Shown: piece after piece, positions 23,610-35,975 of the stretch
Numbering within the stretch: position 1 is the stretch's first letter
How the letters are laid out: every line of letters begins with the position of its first letter
DNA from: Cerioporus squamosus
Lineage: Eukaryota > Basidiomycota > Agaricomycetes > Polyporales > Polyporaceae
Reading direction: 5' to 3'
Assembly: GCA_022592435.1 (NCBI GenBank)
Contig: JABYQS010000121.1
Coordinates: 1 to 64,000 of the forward strand
Length of the DNA stretch: 64,000 nucleotides
Program-made: the position numbers and the translations under genes
The notes under the pieces: model-generated
What the model was told of the DNA's origin: nothing
Databases searched by the model: none
The model's input: only the letters and a program-made list of their open reading frames with translations

Positions 23610-25466
23610 ATGTCCCGCTCACCCTCGCTTTCGTCTTTGCCAGAGGATCTGCTCGTTAATGTCCTCGCTTTCTGCGATGTGGGGGACCTGTTCGTGTGCA
23701 AACGGGTGAGCTGCACTGTCCTACCGCCAAGATCAAGTATGGTAACGGATGCTGATTTACGACGTCCCCATGCAGGTCTGCAGTCGGTTTGCGCAGCTTA
23801 TCGGACGCGATGTGTACCTTCAATACAAGATTGAGCTCGCCTTGAGCGGGATGGTCGACGTGCCCTCCCCTTCGGCACAGGGATGCCCGTTGTGGAGCGC
23901 CTCGGGAAGCTGCGCGAGCACCGGGAGCGGCTTCGCCGAGGGACGTTCGCAGACTCGGGTGTCGAGTATTCGTGGCAGCAGTGGCCGAAGGTAGAGGCGA
24001 TGCCCACGGACGGATGGGAGGCGTCGCTCGCGTTTGGGAGCGAGATCGCGTATGTGGTCGTCAAACCGCCGCAGAGGGAGATAAGTGTCTGTGCCCCGCC
24101 GGTTGTGGGGTGCGCGGGGGCGGACGAGGAGGAGGGGCCGCGGATGCGGCACTGGACGGTGCCGCTGGAGGCGTTACCGGTGGGAGAGGTGATCGCGGTG
24201 TCGGTGGATATCGCGCAGGGCTTGTTCGTTGTCGTCCAGCCGGTCGCGACGTGCTGGTGAGTCTGTCAGGGACGCTGCTGTAGATGATGCTTGTTCTCAC
24301 ACGGTGTCAATGTTGCAGCCATGTGATGGTCCATCTGCGTTCGTTGGACATGCCTTCGGATCGTCATCCCGAGGCTGCGCATCCGATCCTCTACACGGGG
24401 AACATGGAGCAGCTGAGTGAAACTCCGTCAACTCGGACTGCGATGTCACACATCCAGATTCATGGGAACCTCGTCGCTTGGATATATTCAGCTACGACGA
24501 CATACTGCCGCAACTGCGATGTCGAGGTCTGGGATTGGAAAGCTGGTCGTCTACTTTGGGTGAGGAATCCGTTCCGTATGCATGCTGAGCGAACAGTGCT
24601 GAACTCCGATGATTGGTCTTGCAGCGCCGTCATTACGATCGTGAGGTCACGTTCACGTTGCTCGACTCTTCTCATGTCGTCGTGACCGGGCCTAGTATGG
24701 ACCATTTGCTGGTGTACGACTTTCTCTCTGCTCCCGCATCCGCCGACCCTTCTTCCACTAGAGCTCAGCACGTCCTCGCGCTCAAGCTTCCTCCCTCCGA
24801 GCGCGAGCCGTCCATACAAGAGTCTAGTATTCCGGGCCCTCCCACCTGCAAGGTTCCATTCTGGACCGATCCCGCACTCAGGATCATCCTCGTTACATTC
24901 AGCAGCCGCGCCGCGCTCCTCATCCCGTACAGCACCTTCACGACTCTACTGCGGCGGAAGCGGTGCGACCTTACAGAGGCGACACACTGGGACGACTGGG
25001 GTCTGCTGGGCTCGCTTCTGCTGCACCTGTCGGGGAAGCAGTACCCCGCCCTGTGGATGACGCGCCACTGCTACCCCTACGGCTCGCGCGTCGCGCTGAT
25101 GTACTTTGAGAGTGAGTCGTACTTTGAGGGGGACTGCTGTCATCTTCGACTTGAATCCCTGGGCGGCGCGCTATGCAAGCCGCTCGCCGCATGTCCCGAG
25201 CAAGGATGCCATGTATGACTCTCTGGAGGACCCGAGGGCGGCGTTTGGTACGGAGGGTGCGGTGGTGCCGCATGCGGTGTACCATGGGCCGTGCATGTCG
25301 CCTGGCTTTGCGCAGGCGCCGCCGATTCTCGCGATGGATCAGAGTGGGTTTACGGCTGCGGTGAGTACTTGTTTATGATGTACGTGCGTTGTGCTCATGT
25401 CTGCTACAGTTCACTAAGAGAATCTTCCCGTCTCGGTTTCTTGGTTCGATCTCGTACTATACATGA
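23610..25466 (+). CDS. F-box protein with beta-propeller-like C-terminus, two frame breaks
   Basis: Exon 1 (23610-23705) and the start of exon 2 (23776 on) encode an F-box, LSSLPEDLLVNVLAFCDVGDLFVCKRV, which would bind Skp1 in an SCF ubiquitin ligase. The rest, with WDWKAGRLLW-type strands, resembles the propeller-like C-terminus of Agaricomycete F-box families; the target is unknown. Clear introns lie at 23706-23775, 24257-24318, 24560-24624 and 25361-25409. Two single-base corrections are needed for one frame: one more C near C4 at 23867-23870, and one fewer G in G5 at 25128-25132, after which YFEGTAVIFDLNPWAARY reads through. The end at 25464-25466 is tentative, because open sequence continues to about 25815. 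Either the assembly is wrong here or the gene is decaying. Confidence 0.65.
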
Positions 25467-26408
25467 AGGTCTCAATTATGCCGGACATGGGCTCAACGTT
25501 TCCTTTCTTTGGTGTTCATATAGTTTGCTATGCATGGGTTGAGGTCATGTTTTGTCCACTGTCCAGACTGAGGGTTATGACCCAGGCAGTTCCCTTAAGT
25601 GTTTGTGTCTTTGCGACCGGCAGTATGCTCAGACATCCTACTCAGCTCCCGACGCCCCCGATCCCCACGGCATCTCGGGTCGTCACAACCTCGGTATGGA
25701 GAGAGATCACCTAAGTATATGGCATAGAGCTGCGGTGGTTCTGCGTTGGAGCAGCTTGGTTCCGTGTTCCTGTCAATCCTTGTGCAGGAAGCGCGGTCCA
25801 GACTGTCTTGCATAAGTCGCAGAGGGTCATGACCGTCTCAGCGGACTGCTCCCATTTGGAGATTGTGATCCTGAAGGGATTATGGTCAATGTAAGCCGAT
25901 GCAAGGTTTCAGGGCTCACGTACCTTCAAGCAACGGCGGTACGAAGGCACCTTCCGGCCGCTTATCCTGCATGCCTCGCAGCCTGAGGTGCTCTTCGTGG
26001 GACAAATCTATCAGTCCTAGATCCACTCCTTCCAGGAGGACGTCCGGCAACATAGCCCCAACTAATTCTCCAGCTTTCTCGGACAGAAGCACAAGCCCAT
26101 ACACCCACTCTTGCTCGCGCTGCGCTCCTCGTGGCTGACGCCATCCTCGTTGCACTGCCGGAGAAATCGCGAGAGGTCGCGGAGCAACTCTTGCAGCTGC
26201 CGGCAGTGATACGCCTGTGTTCGAATTCGGAGTTGTCCGAATCCCAGTTGAGACGCGCCGAGAGATGGAGGGCTACTGCGGAGGCCTTCAAGGAGATGTC
26301 TGGCGTCTGGTGACGATAGCATGACCTGGTGAAGGCTATGATGTTTCCTATAGCTGAGGGTTCGCAACAGCCTCAATGAGTACATTTTGTGAACCGGGCA
26401 GGAATCCC
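25467..26408. other. Unassigned region with open frames on both strands
   Basis: A minus-strand frame at 26155-25916 and a plus-strand frame at 26131-26313 both look protein-like in composition but match nothing I recognise. The minus-strand part could be the decayed 3' end of the DUF6535-type gene. The first 350 bases may still belong to the F-box gene. Confidence 0.35.
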
Positions 26409-27002
26409 TTACCTGCACAAGTACTCCCGCATCCATTGCTTGAGCATGATGCATATGCATATGAGGGCGGAGAACAACGCGCATATAAGGCTTGAAAAGC
26501 ACAAGGCGTTGATGCGTATGCTCTGAGTGAGCAGCTTGAAGACAGTCTGCATAGCCGGTACCCCTATAGTACTGTACCATTGGGCACTTGTGCCAGTTGC
26601 CGAGAAATCAACTGTAGCAACTGGACTGACGTCTGAGAGGGGTCGGGCTGAAGTAATCGGTAGGCTTTGATATTGAACGCAGTGATGATTCCAGAGAAAA
26701 GTCCAGCCTGGGTGCACCCGAGCGACGATATGGTGTTCAGTGATGTTTGTGCGGCAAAATACAAGATTACTCACAGACACCAGCAATGTGTCCACCTCTT
26801 CCTTCCATGCACGAACCATCGCTTCGTCATGATCTCTCATGCGTTGAGCATAGGACAACCATACACCGGCTTGCGAGTCGCCCTGTGGGTTTGGAGTGTC
26901 AGGGTGTGCGATGGTTCACCACGGATGAAGTTTCACCTGTGTCCTTGTAAACTTCACGCGTTCGCCGGTGTGCACAGTGGTTCCGGTCGGCGGCTGGAGC
27001 AT
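26409..27002 (-). pseudogene. DUF6535-type membrane protein gene, broken or partial
   Basis: Exon 1 (27002-26937) and exon 2 (26882-26775) join in frame to encode an N-terminus ending in GDSQAGVWLSYAQRMRDHD and WKEEVDTLLV. Exon 3 from 26707 continues AGLFSGIITAFNIKAYRLLQPDPSQTSVQLL. This order matches DUF6535 proteins, which are expanded in Agaricomycetes and have no known function. After PNGTVL the frame meets a stop near 26566. The family sequence resumes one frame away as SIRINALCFSSLICALF...KQWMREYL, including a membrane helix, and needs one extra base near the four C's at 26571-26574. Downstream helices expected in the family were not found. I call it a damaged gene; an assembly error remains possible. 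Confidence 0.6.
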
Positions 27003-27518
27003 GGCTAGCACCGACGTATAAAGGCGTGGCAGAGATTGAGTGCAGGGGCTCGTCCACGCCATTGCTACCCATATATGTCAAGGTCATTGCTCGATACTTC
27101 GAAGCTTCGCGTCCCACGCCTGTACTGGATGTAGTTATGTTGCTTCTATATAGTGCCAATGCCAATGCGCCGATGCATTCAAGTTCGTTCGGAGCGGCAT
27201 GCACATCGAGCAATTCTTGAGTAGAGAGTATCGGTATTTGTCGTCGATCTGGAGATAACCCTGGAGAGACGGATAATGTGGAAGAGCGGAAGGAGGAGCG
27301 GAAGGAGGAGGCATGCGCGCGCCTGCGCGACTATATGAGACGCGAGCACGTGACTATACGCGTCGGCGGCACGCGTGCCTTCTGCCACGCGGTTCATGTT
27401 CGACTTTGGGCGGCTCGGCAACTGCCATCCCTTCCGTTGTCCACCACAGGCCCCCAAGCACGCCCTCCATCCTCTTTCTACCCTCGTTTGTTCTCTATTA
27501 TCTGCCCGCGATACCGCC
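27003..27518. other. Divergent promoter region
   Basis: It lies between the start codons of the minus-strand DUF6535-type gene and the plus-strand GBD/FH3 gene. It holds a purine-rich direct repeat at 27284-27307. The frame of the downstream gene is open back to an ATG at 27375 but looks like leader. Confidence 0.4.
27284..27307 (+). repeat. Tandem 12-bp purine repeat, two copies
   Basis: The unit gagcggaaggag occurs twice in direct succession at 27284-27295 and 27296-27307, about 210 bp upstream of the GBD/FH3 start codon. Confidence 0.7.
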
Positions 27519-29896
27519 ATGTTCAAAAGCATCCTTCCATCGCGACGAGTCCCCTCGTCCTCCGACTTCCAGATGCTCACAACCCCCATAGACCCTTCGG
27601 AGACAGAGTCAAACGGCAAAGAGAACTACTTCGCAAACCCTAACGCCCTTTACGACACCAACGCGAAATCCAAGACCGAGAAACGAAAGAAGATGAAAGG
27701 CAAGGTCCAGCCTGAGCAGGAGGTCATCCCGACGGAGGACTTCGATAGGTTGCTGGTACGTGTTCACACCGCTTGCGCCTTCGCCTACCGTCTTGTTACC
27801 TTCCGATGCGACGCAAAGTCCGTCTACTTGAATCCTTGCTGCTGCCACATATGATGACTGTTCCGAGGTTCGAGCGCGAGCTGGAGCCTCGGAACATCAA
27901 CATTGGTCCAGCGGTTCGACGAGTGGCTCGGAGCTCTGTTCGACTGGGCTTGCCTTTGGACGTATTGCTTATACTGCTTGCTCAGGATGAGCTTCAAATC
28001 CCTTCCACGCTCCGCCCAAAGCTGGCGACCATGGACCCAACGGTCAAGGCTGCCTTCCTCAAGTCATCACATGTGTTGGCGCAGATGAAGCCCGCTCCAA
28101 CCGCCGTCGCCCCCTTAACTCCCCGAACCCTGCGAAGGGTACACAGTAGCGAGTCTATGCTCTCGTCGCCCCGCCCTCAGAAGCCGAGCCTGCAGGAGTA
28201 CGACTTGACCGACATCCCCCGCAGCCCATTTGGAACGGGTCACTCGCGCGGCAAGTCCCTGGACGTCAGGAGACAAGCCCTCGAGCCCAATCCGGCTGTA
28301 ATCGCTCCACTCAAGGTTGCAAAGGACAAGAAGAAGTCGGCGGCCATCACTCCCGACAGATATGTCAAGATCTTGCTGGGTCAGTCCAGCACTGCCATGG
28401 ACATCGAGGTTGTCAAGAAGTTGCGGCTTCTTTTGAGGAACGAGTCGGCCAGGTGGGTGCTTGTCGTGTGCTTGGCTTGTACGGAATTGACATTGGTTGT
28501 AGCTGGACAGAAGCGTTCATCCAGGACGGCGGATATGATGCTCTCCTTACACGACTGGACGAGCTGCTTGATGTCGAATGGCGGTGAGTCTCCGTGACCC
28601 TGATCATATGAAGAGCAGCTTTGTTTAACGTATAATGTAGAGAAGAGCAGCATGACGATCAGATGCTGTACGAGCTCCTGCGTTGCGTGAAGGCGCTCTC
28701 CACATCTGCTGTCGGCTGCAATGCTTTACGGAGCTACTGCCCAGCTCCGTTCGACAGACTCGTTACCTTGCTGTACTCCGACAAGAAGCCTGGTGACGTA
28801 CCCACAAGACAGCTTATCGTCGAGCTGCTGCTGGGCTTGTTCGACCTTTTCCCGACGTCCTCTCTGCCTTCTTCTGGCAGTCCCTCACATTCGCGCTCGA
28901 AATCCGTCCCCTGGGAGCTGTCGACCACTTCGCCAGCATCCAGCAATCTCATCGTCCTACCCCGACCACACGCTACCCTCTTCTCGTTCATCAAGTCCCT
29001 GCTACTTACTCCTGCGCCACCCCCTAGCGAGAACCCCGGCACGCCCGTCGAGCCACATGCATTCATCGAGAGCTTCACCGCCCCCGTATATACAAGACCT
29101 ACCTGCAGGAGCTCAGCGACATCTGCAGAGATTACTTTTGGGTTTTCTGTCATCCCAGCAACGCAATCTGGGAGCTTAATGAGACCGATGAGGCCAAGGT
29201 GGAGAAACCTCGGGCTCCCGGCGGCATGACTGGTGGCGTCGAGTTCGAGGCGATGTGCTACATGGTAGGTTCACCACCTGTGTAAAACCAGTGTCATATC
29301 CTGACATGTACGGCGCAGACGATGCACTTCAAGTTCATCAACGCGATTGCAAGCTATGCACAGACGCTCAATATGCACAAAGAGCACGAGCACTCTGCGT
29401 ACCGCTTCCACCAGGACATGTTCGCATCCGGCTTCGAGCGCATCATCGCGGTGAGTGCCTCGTTGGAACCGTTAGCGTATTTGGATCTCATCGTCGACTT
29501 GTGAAGATCGCGCGCAAAGCGTCAACAACATACTATCCGACGCTCCACCTTGAGATTGCGCGGTACATCTGGGCAGCAGGACGGGCAGGCCTCGACATCC
29601 CGTGGTCGCTCTCGCGGATGGTCGGCCCACCCCCGACGGCGATGCGCAAGCAGCAACCGCCGCCCGTCATGCCTCTCCCGTCGAGGAGCCCCGGACCTTC
29701 CCGAAGCACGCCGACGACGCCGACCAAGCAGCGAACAGCGCCGCCAGGTGGGTTCGCGGGGTACCCGGCGTACCCTGCGCAACCCGCCCCTGTGTATCCC
29801 ACAGGGTACGGGGCGTCGAGCGGTCGGCCATCCGGCGAGCGTGAACGGGAGCGCGCGCCGGCGCAGAGCAGGAAAGTAACGCCGATGTTCAACTGA
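27519..29896 (+). CDS. Formin-type GBD/FH3 (armadillo-like) protein without FH2, one frame break
   Basis: Six exons (27519-27755, 27986-28452, 28503-28583, 28641-29264, 29319-29450, 29507-29896). The N-terminus reads MFKSILPSRR with a lysine-rich segment, then FDRLLDELQIPSTLRPKLATMDPTVK, which resembles the diaphanous-type GTPase-binding region. Helical repeats with KKLRLLLRNES and TKLDELL-like helices follow, then FWVFCHPSNAIWELNE. The C-terminus is Pro/Gly/Tyr-rich and ends at KVTPMFN. No FH1 or FH2 domain follows, so it cannot nucleate actin itself; a Rho-GTPase-linked scaffold role is inferred. Exons sum to 1931 nt, one short of a multiple of three. One extra C in the C5 run at 29081-29085 restores TAPRIYKTYLQELSDI. 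Intron 1 is 230 nt. The corrected length is about 643 residues. Confidence 0.75.
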
Positions 29897-30445
29897 GCTC
29901 GGACTAGACTGTGGAGGAGGTTTCGGCGGTCGCCTATAGACTTGGGCTCGGACGTTGGTGGACTTGTGAACGAACAGTACGATTGTAACGACGATCCGAC
30001 GCAGGGCGACGATCTTGAGTATGCGCGATGTTATGTCTCTCCTCTTGTTCCCTGTTTTCCTTTGCCCCTTATGTTGTGTTCGTATTACTTACCCGGCGCG
30101 CGTTGCGAGCACGCTGCTATGTGGTTGTACTATGTATGTCTGCGAATGAACCATGCATGATCTCGCGAGTGTCGATTGGCTTGGTGACAGTCAGCTCCGA
30201 CGCCAAACCTCTTTGAATTCTACCGCGGACCTTCCGACCATGTCGATATACCAACCCAGTGACGATTCGCGACCTCAGCAGCTCACACTGCACACTATGC
30301 ATTCCGCGATGCCTGACATATACTAGTGCGCGCACCGCACTGAATTATAATATAATACAATGAGTCGGAGAAGACACACGTAGCCAGTCCAGCTAACGCC
30401 AAGTACGCGCCATTCACAGCAGGTCGAAATGCGTCGAAAAGAGTC
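29897..30445. other. Convergent 3' region
   Basis: This lies between the stop codons of two converging genes (29896 plus, 30446 minus). It includes an AT-rich patch near 30344-30360 and no supported coding frame. It should hold both 3' UTRs. Confidence 0.5.
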
Positions 30446-31937
30446 CTAAGCATCAACGCCTAAAATCTTGTTCATCAGCTGATCCTCGCGCTCCCTCGCC
30501 CTGATCCTCTGCTCCTTCAGCCTCTCCATTCCGCTCTGGATACTCTTCATATGCACCTCAATCGGGATTTGGTCCCCGACAATCTCGGGTGCAGCCACCC
30601 TTTCCCGCAGATCCTCCATGTCCTCGCCCATCGCCTGCAGCGTCTGCATCGCAGCAGCGACATGCGCGGCCGCGCGCTTCCTGTACTCTCCGAGCGCTTT
30701 GAGCAGCTCGAAGTTCGTCGAGAACTTCCTACGTTGCCCGCGGTTTCCACCGAGGTTTGTCCAAAGCTGCGAGAGGAGCTCGTCGTGCTTCTCTGTAAGC
30801 GTGATATTCTCCCGCGTGCAGAGCTCGTGCAGCACCGCCAGATCTTCCTCGAGCTGGTCGAGGTTCGCGTTGGAGACCTCGACCTCGAGTATGAGGCGCG
30901 CCATCTCCTCAGCGTGGACGTCCATTGAGTAGCGGAACGCTTCGACGACGGTGTCTCGGGACGGTTTGGGAGCGCCGAAGGGCCATATGACGCGTATGAG
31001 GGAGTTCGGCTGCTCCTGTGAAGTTCCCTCAATGAGGTGCAGCGCGTGGTCGTTGATAGCCATGATCCTGGAAAGGCAGACTGTCAAATCATGAGGGAGC
31101 ATGGGAGCGACATTGGACGTACTTGTCGACCGCGCCGTTGATCTTCGAGGTGAGCTTCTGCAGACCCTTTCCGGTGGCCTTCGCGTCGTCGACGAACACG
31201 AGTAGGGATTCCGCAAGGTGGTCCTTGCTCTTGAGGTCGCTGTACTTCACGAGCGTCACCAAATCTCGGGTCGCCATCTCCGCCTTCTTGATCTCCAGCG
31301 TCAGAGCGGAGCCACCAACGGTATCCCCCAGCAGCTGCTCGAAGTTGCTGTTCTGGATCTCGACGAGACGCGGGTAGTCCGCCCACTGAGGCACGGGCGC
31401 GACGTCGTCGGTGAGGGGTCGGCAGAGCGAGGAGCTCGAGATAAAGGGAACCCGGCACACGGGAGAAAACGCCTTGCGGAACGTGTCAGAAAGCCTGACC
31501 AGCAGGATGCTCAGCATCCACAGGCAGAGCAGCCACCCGAGCGGCCGACGGAGGAGTCGGAGTGCATCCGTAACCACGGCGCCGAAGTATCGCACGGACG
31601 ATGCGGCACCTTGCTTGAACGCAGTTCTCACCTGGGCCCTATCAACGTCAATCAAGGACCTTGCGTCTAGGTCTCGACGGGGCTTCGGAGCCAGACGACG
31701 AGGGACTGCCGGTGGTTGGGCAGCGATGTAGACCGTCTTGCCGGGCTTGCGCCGTCGGGCGGCGGTGGCTCGTGAGTTGAATGGAGTGGCAGAACGCCTT
31801 GCAAGCTTGAGAGAAGCTTCGGACAGGTCGCTGCCGCGCCGGGTGAGTCGGGTGTCTGGGACGTCTTCCCATTCACCGTCCATATCTTCGAACTTCGTAT
31901 CGGTAGGTGGTGGCGCCTGAAGTGTAGGTAAGCTCAT
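30446..31937 (-). CDS. Single-pass membrane protein with C-terminal coiled coil
   Basis: Two exons (31937-31123, 31067-30446) sum to 1437 nt, 478 residues. I do not recognise a named family. The first 120 residues are charged and Arg/Pro-rich. A hydrophobic helix LGWLLCLWMLSILLVRL lies near residue 135-152. After that come two long helical blocks rich in Glu, Leu and Lys (LEIKKAEMATRDLVTLVKYSDL, then LILEVEVSNANLDQLEEDLAVL and MERLKEQRIRAREREDQLMNKIL), with heptad-like spacing. It could sit in the ER or nuclear envelope as a tethering protein, but that is only inference. An ATG at 31979 in the same frame would add 14 residues; 31937 gives the better N-terminus. Confidence 0.75.
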
Positions 31938-32470
31938 GAAAGTCAGCAGAAGTTGTGACGCAGATGCATACTTTGTCAATAGACATGCCCAGAAATTGCG
32001 TGTTGGGTATACCCAGGCGTTTGAAGGAATCGATGTTTGGAAGCTGGGATACTGTCGAGACCCGGTGGTTAGAGGCGTACATCATCTCAGACGAGGAGTC
32101 CTCTTCGAGACACACCGCACCTTCTTGTATGTATACGCAGCTCACAAAAGAGATAGGCACCAGATAGTTCGTGTACTGGAAGAAAAGAGCAAGGCGAAGA
32201 CAAACACGATGTTCAGGCGCGACAAAGAGGTGGTAGCTGCGGTAGTTCGTGTTCAGGCGCTTCCAAAAGTAGGTCATCGTGGCGCTAGCGCACAGCCACA
32301 GCGTCCGGACCGCAAAGCCGTCAACCCACAACACATTGCACAGATCCAATACCGTGGACGAGGCAGACAGGTAGCGACTGTAGTAGATGTTAAAAGTACA
32401 GAGACATACAAACATAATAGATAGAGCATAGATCAGGACAAATTCAGCACCTAGTAGGTGTGAGCCGGGT

Positions 32471-35397
32471 TCAGTGAGATGAACGAACTGCGTCCACGAT
32501 CAACTCTGCAGCCTTCTCCGCGACAGCAAGCACGGGCGCAGCCTGGATTGCGCGCGCACATCAGCTCACGCAAAATTCAAGCAAAGCATAGCAGCAGGAT
32601 TACTCACCGTATGCCCGCTAACAATCGTCGGGAAGACCGACGCGTCCACGACCCTCAAGTTGGGGATTCCATGCACGCGCAAGAACGGATCCACGACGCC
32701 CCCGTCCTCCTTTGGCGCCATGCGTGCGGTGCATGCGGGGTGGTACAGGGTCTCGACCTTGCGGCGCACCGCCTCTGCGACCGCCGCGTCGTCAAGGTCG
32801 TGGAACGTGTGGTCCAGCGCTGCGTCCTCCGCGCCCGCCGGGTCCACCATCGACGCGAGCGGCTCGGTGTGCAGGAGGCGTGTGAGGAGACGCGCTGCGC
32901 GGACGAGGACTGCGACGTCGTTTTGCGTTGAGAGGTACTTCGGGTCGATTTCGGGCGGGTCTTCGGGATTGTTAGACTTGAGCCGGATCGTACCTGTGCT
33001 TGTGGGTCTGTGGGAGCGCGCAAGGAGAGAGGGGAGAGGTCAGCGTTCAAGAGCTACGGACGAGTGCTGCACTGGGGCGTGAGGAGCGTACCTGAGCAGG
33101 ACACCGTGCAGCGCGAAGTAGTGACCAGGGCGCATCTTGCCTTGTCCATGCTTGAGATAACCTGTGGGAGTGAAGAACAGCTCGATGTCGGGCGCGCCGG
33201 GTCCAGAGGTCCTGTCCTCGATATGGCCCGCGGGGTACTGTTCCGGCGGGAACAGTTTCGGGTCTGTGGAGCGCACGAAGGCAATCGTTTCCGCGACCTG
33301 ATATGCATCCGTCGTCCTGTCAGTCCGGGGTGCCGGGCACCAAATATGCAGGGATAGACTCACGTTTGTCGTGAGCGCACCTCGGCCGGTCAGCCTGTAG
33401 GTCAAGAGCTCTCGCATGAGCTTCAGGCCGTCAAGGAACGTGTCGCCCTTGAGATGGCCGATGCCGCTCTTCGACTTGTCCAGGATGTTGAGGTCAATCA
33501 CGATGTGGTCCATGAGGTGCGAGCCGACCCCAGGTAGATCAGCTACCACAGGGATGCCGTGTTCCTTCAGGTGGTCTGCAGGTCCGACGCCTGACAACAT
33601 CAAGATCTGATACACAGAGAGAGGTTAGATGATCGCGGAGGCTCGAGCGTGCACTGACACTGACCTGAGGACTGTGTACCGCACCAGCAGACACGACGAC
33701 TTCCTTCCGAGCCTTCACCCTAAACGTCTCCCTCTTCTTCTGCGTGAATTCGACACCGACGGCACGAGGATTCGAGCCAGACTGATCGAACAGGATACGC
33801 GTCACATGCGCATTCGTGATAACCTTCAGGTTTGGCCGCGCGAGTACCTCGGCGGTGAGGTATGCATACTCAGTCGTGCACCGTCGGCCTCGTGGTGTAA
33901 TGTACGTCACTGCGAAGACGGTGAGCGTACTCCAAAGTGGAACTATATCGGCTTTGACTTACTAGCCTGTGCGCGTGCGGTAAATACATGAACGTGAAGG
34001 AGACGAGACAATACAGACTCACCTTGCTGACCCCCATTGTACCTTTGTGCGTATTCAGGTCCGGAACAGCCGGTATTCCCGCATTCGCACAGGCCTCAAT
34101 AAACTGCTTCGTTCCATACGACGCGTAGCCGTATCCAGCTGACGGCGATTGCTGAGCGAACAGTCACGCAACAGGACATGTGACGACCTACTATGGACCG
34201 GACCAGCATTTCCGCGCAAGGACGCGTCCACCAACGGATATTCTGTGCTGGGAGTGAACTTCTCGAACTTCCGGATGTATCTGGTCAATGCGACTCAGCA
34301 GATACTTCTCGCACATTTTAATGCGTCTCGAACCTATCGATTTCCTTGAACGCCCACTGAGATGCGCCTTCCTGACCCTTCTGGAGGAGGACCCACTCGT
34401 CGTAGTCTTCGGGAGCTCCTATGTGGAAGCTACGCGTCTCGTCAGCACTCTGCACGGTATGTACGCTACCAGAGACAAGGCCCACATCATGGCGTTCATG
34501 CAGGTGCCTGAAAGGTGGTCAGGTTTCATACAGCCTCGGCACAAGGATCAGTAAACTCACACCCTCCGAGCAATTTGGCTAGTTGAAACCAGTAAAGGTG
34601 AGCGTACAGTTGAGCGAACACGAAGTTCCTTACCTCTCGGCCAGTAACGTGCCTCCGAACCGGCATTGGTCTGTGATACGGTGTGCAGATTCCAGTCATG
34701 CTGGGTGCGCATCAACCTGGAGTACGATGCCGGGATGATAGCAAAAGGGTTTTGGATTGAGCTGAGGAATCATGTTAGTCACATTATTAGGTTAGGTGAA
34801 AGTGATGAAGGCGAGGCTATTTATTCGCCGAGATATGGTTGCCGGAAACGTTGGACAAGAGGTTTGGTAACGGTCGCGGAGAAGTAACCACTTGCACAAA
34901 CAAACGTAATCAACGGTACCTCCGTATCGCTCAATTGGAGTTGGCTGGTCGCGAGCGCTGATGGCGACAGTACCCATACGGCGCAGCTCACTACTTCTCC
35001 CTCCCACTGTCGCAAGCCGCACTGGCAACGGAGTCATGGATCGGACACATACCTCGAGCCAGCTTCAAGCAGAAGCACGCGTATGTTCGCATCCTCGGAG
35101 ATACGCGAAGCGAGCACGCATCCGGCCGTCCCTGTCAAGCTCGTTCAGCCTGAGGCAGCTGCCAAACGCGTCAATCCAGGGTCGCGCACCTCCGCCCACA
35201 ATGACCACATCGTATTCATCGAAGTCATACTCCTCCTCGCGACTCTTGACGCGTTGTGCGAGCTTCGCGGGGTCCCCAAACAGGGCAGCGTATGAACCCT
35301 GCCTACGGTGGAAGTAGCGGAGCACAAGACAGAGTGCGACGGACGCCGCTGCGATCGTTGCCTTCGAAGGACGGGATACAGCGAACGTCGGAGCCAT
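32471..35397 (-). CDS. GMC-family FAD oxidoreductase, membrane-anchored type
   Basis: At least nine exons; the first eight are 35397-35190, 35131-35053, 34761-34634, 34578-34561, 34507-34486, 34429-34334, 34280-34192 and 34138-34023. The N-terminus has a short hydrophobic helix ([17 protein letters not shown]). The FAD-binding [22 protein letters not shown] follows near residue 60-80, with LLLEAG. GMC signatures include [34 protein letters not shown], and the active-site [10 protein letters not shown] and VSGHT histidines. Members oxidise alcohols or sugars and make H2O2, useful to wood-decay fungi; the substrate is not predictable. Exons of 18 and 22 nt are needed, and intron 2 is about 290 nt. 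One base is missing at 33909/33910: the acceptor must read cag|gtgacg, but only cag|tgacg is present, so the model is broken once. Confidence 0.82.
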
Positions 35398-35975
35398 GCT
35401 TCAGAGTGTCGTGAGCGGGGTGTGAAAGGGGGTAAAGGAGTCGAGGTTGCGATGAGCTGTTGTTGTTATATTGAGGGGCGGCCGGGGGCGTTCAAGTACA
35501 GAGCGGCCTTGGCTGCCCCTGTTCATGACCCCGGCCTCTCGGTGTCCCACTGCATCCCGGAGATGCGAACAGTCAGGCTGCTTGCGTCAGTCAATGTCGC
35601 TAGAGGTCGCTAGCGTGGGAGCTGCGCTCATGTGAAATGTTCTGCGCAACGACTTCCCGTCATGGGGTGTTGCCACTGTTGGCACTTCCGTGATCTAGAG
35701 TCTGGGTTCACGGATATCATAGCTGCTTGAAGCAGGTGACAGAAGACTACGAAGGTAAGTCGAGTCGCTGCGTGTGCGAGAAACAGCAAGTAGCAAGAGC
35801 GATCGGAGGAGGAGATGAGAGACGCAACGTAACCCCGTAGAAAGGCCAGCTCGTCCATGTGCATGAACGCCCAAACGGTCGGAGATTGCCGAACCGACAG
35901 AGGGAAATCTACCCGATAATTCGTCCTTGCTCTTCGATCCGCAACCTCTTAACTTTCGTCTATACCATCTCCAAC
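35398..35975. other. Divergent promoter between GMC and eIF3j genes
   Basis: It separates the two start codons by 578 bp. Small open frames occur, none supported as a gene. Confidence 0.45.

Noticed and set aside
23851..23871. A 21-nt gt...ag segment as an intron in the F-box gene
   Set aside because: It is too short for the spliceosome and well below any other intron here; a single missing base explains the frame better.
26567..26597. A 31-nt gt...ag segment as an intron in the DUF6535-type gene
   Set aside because: It is too short and leaves the wrong phase for the following family sequence.
31873..32415. A 180-codon open frame on the minus strand
   Set aside because: It overlaps the start of the membrane coiled-coil gene in another frame, has no recognisable motif, and long stop-free frames are expected by chance in this GC-rich DNA.
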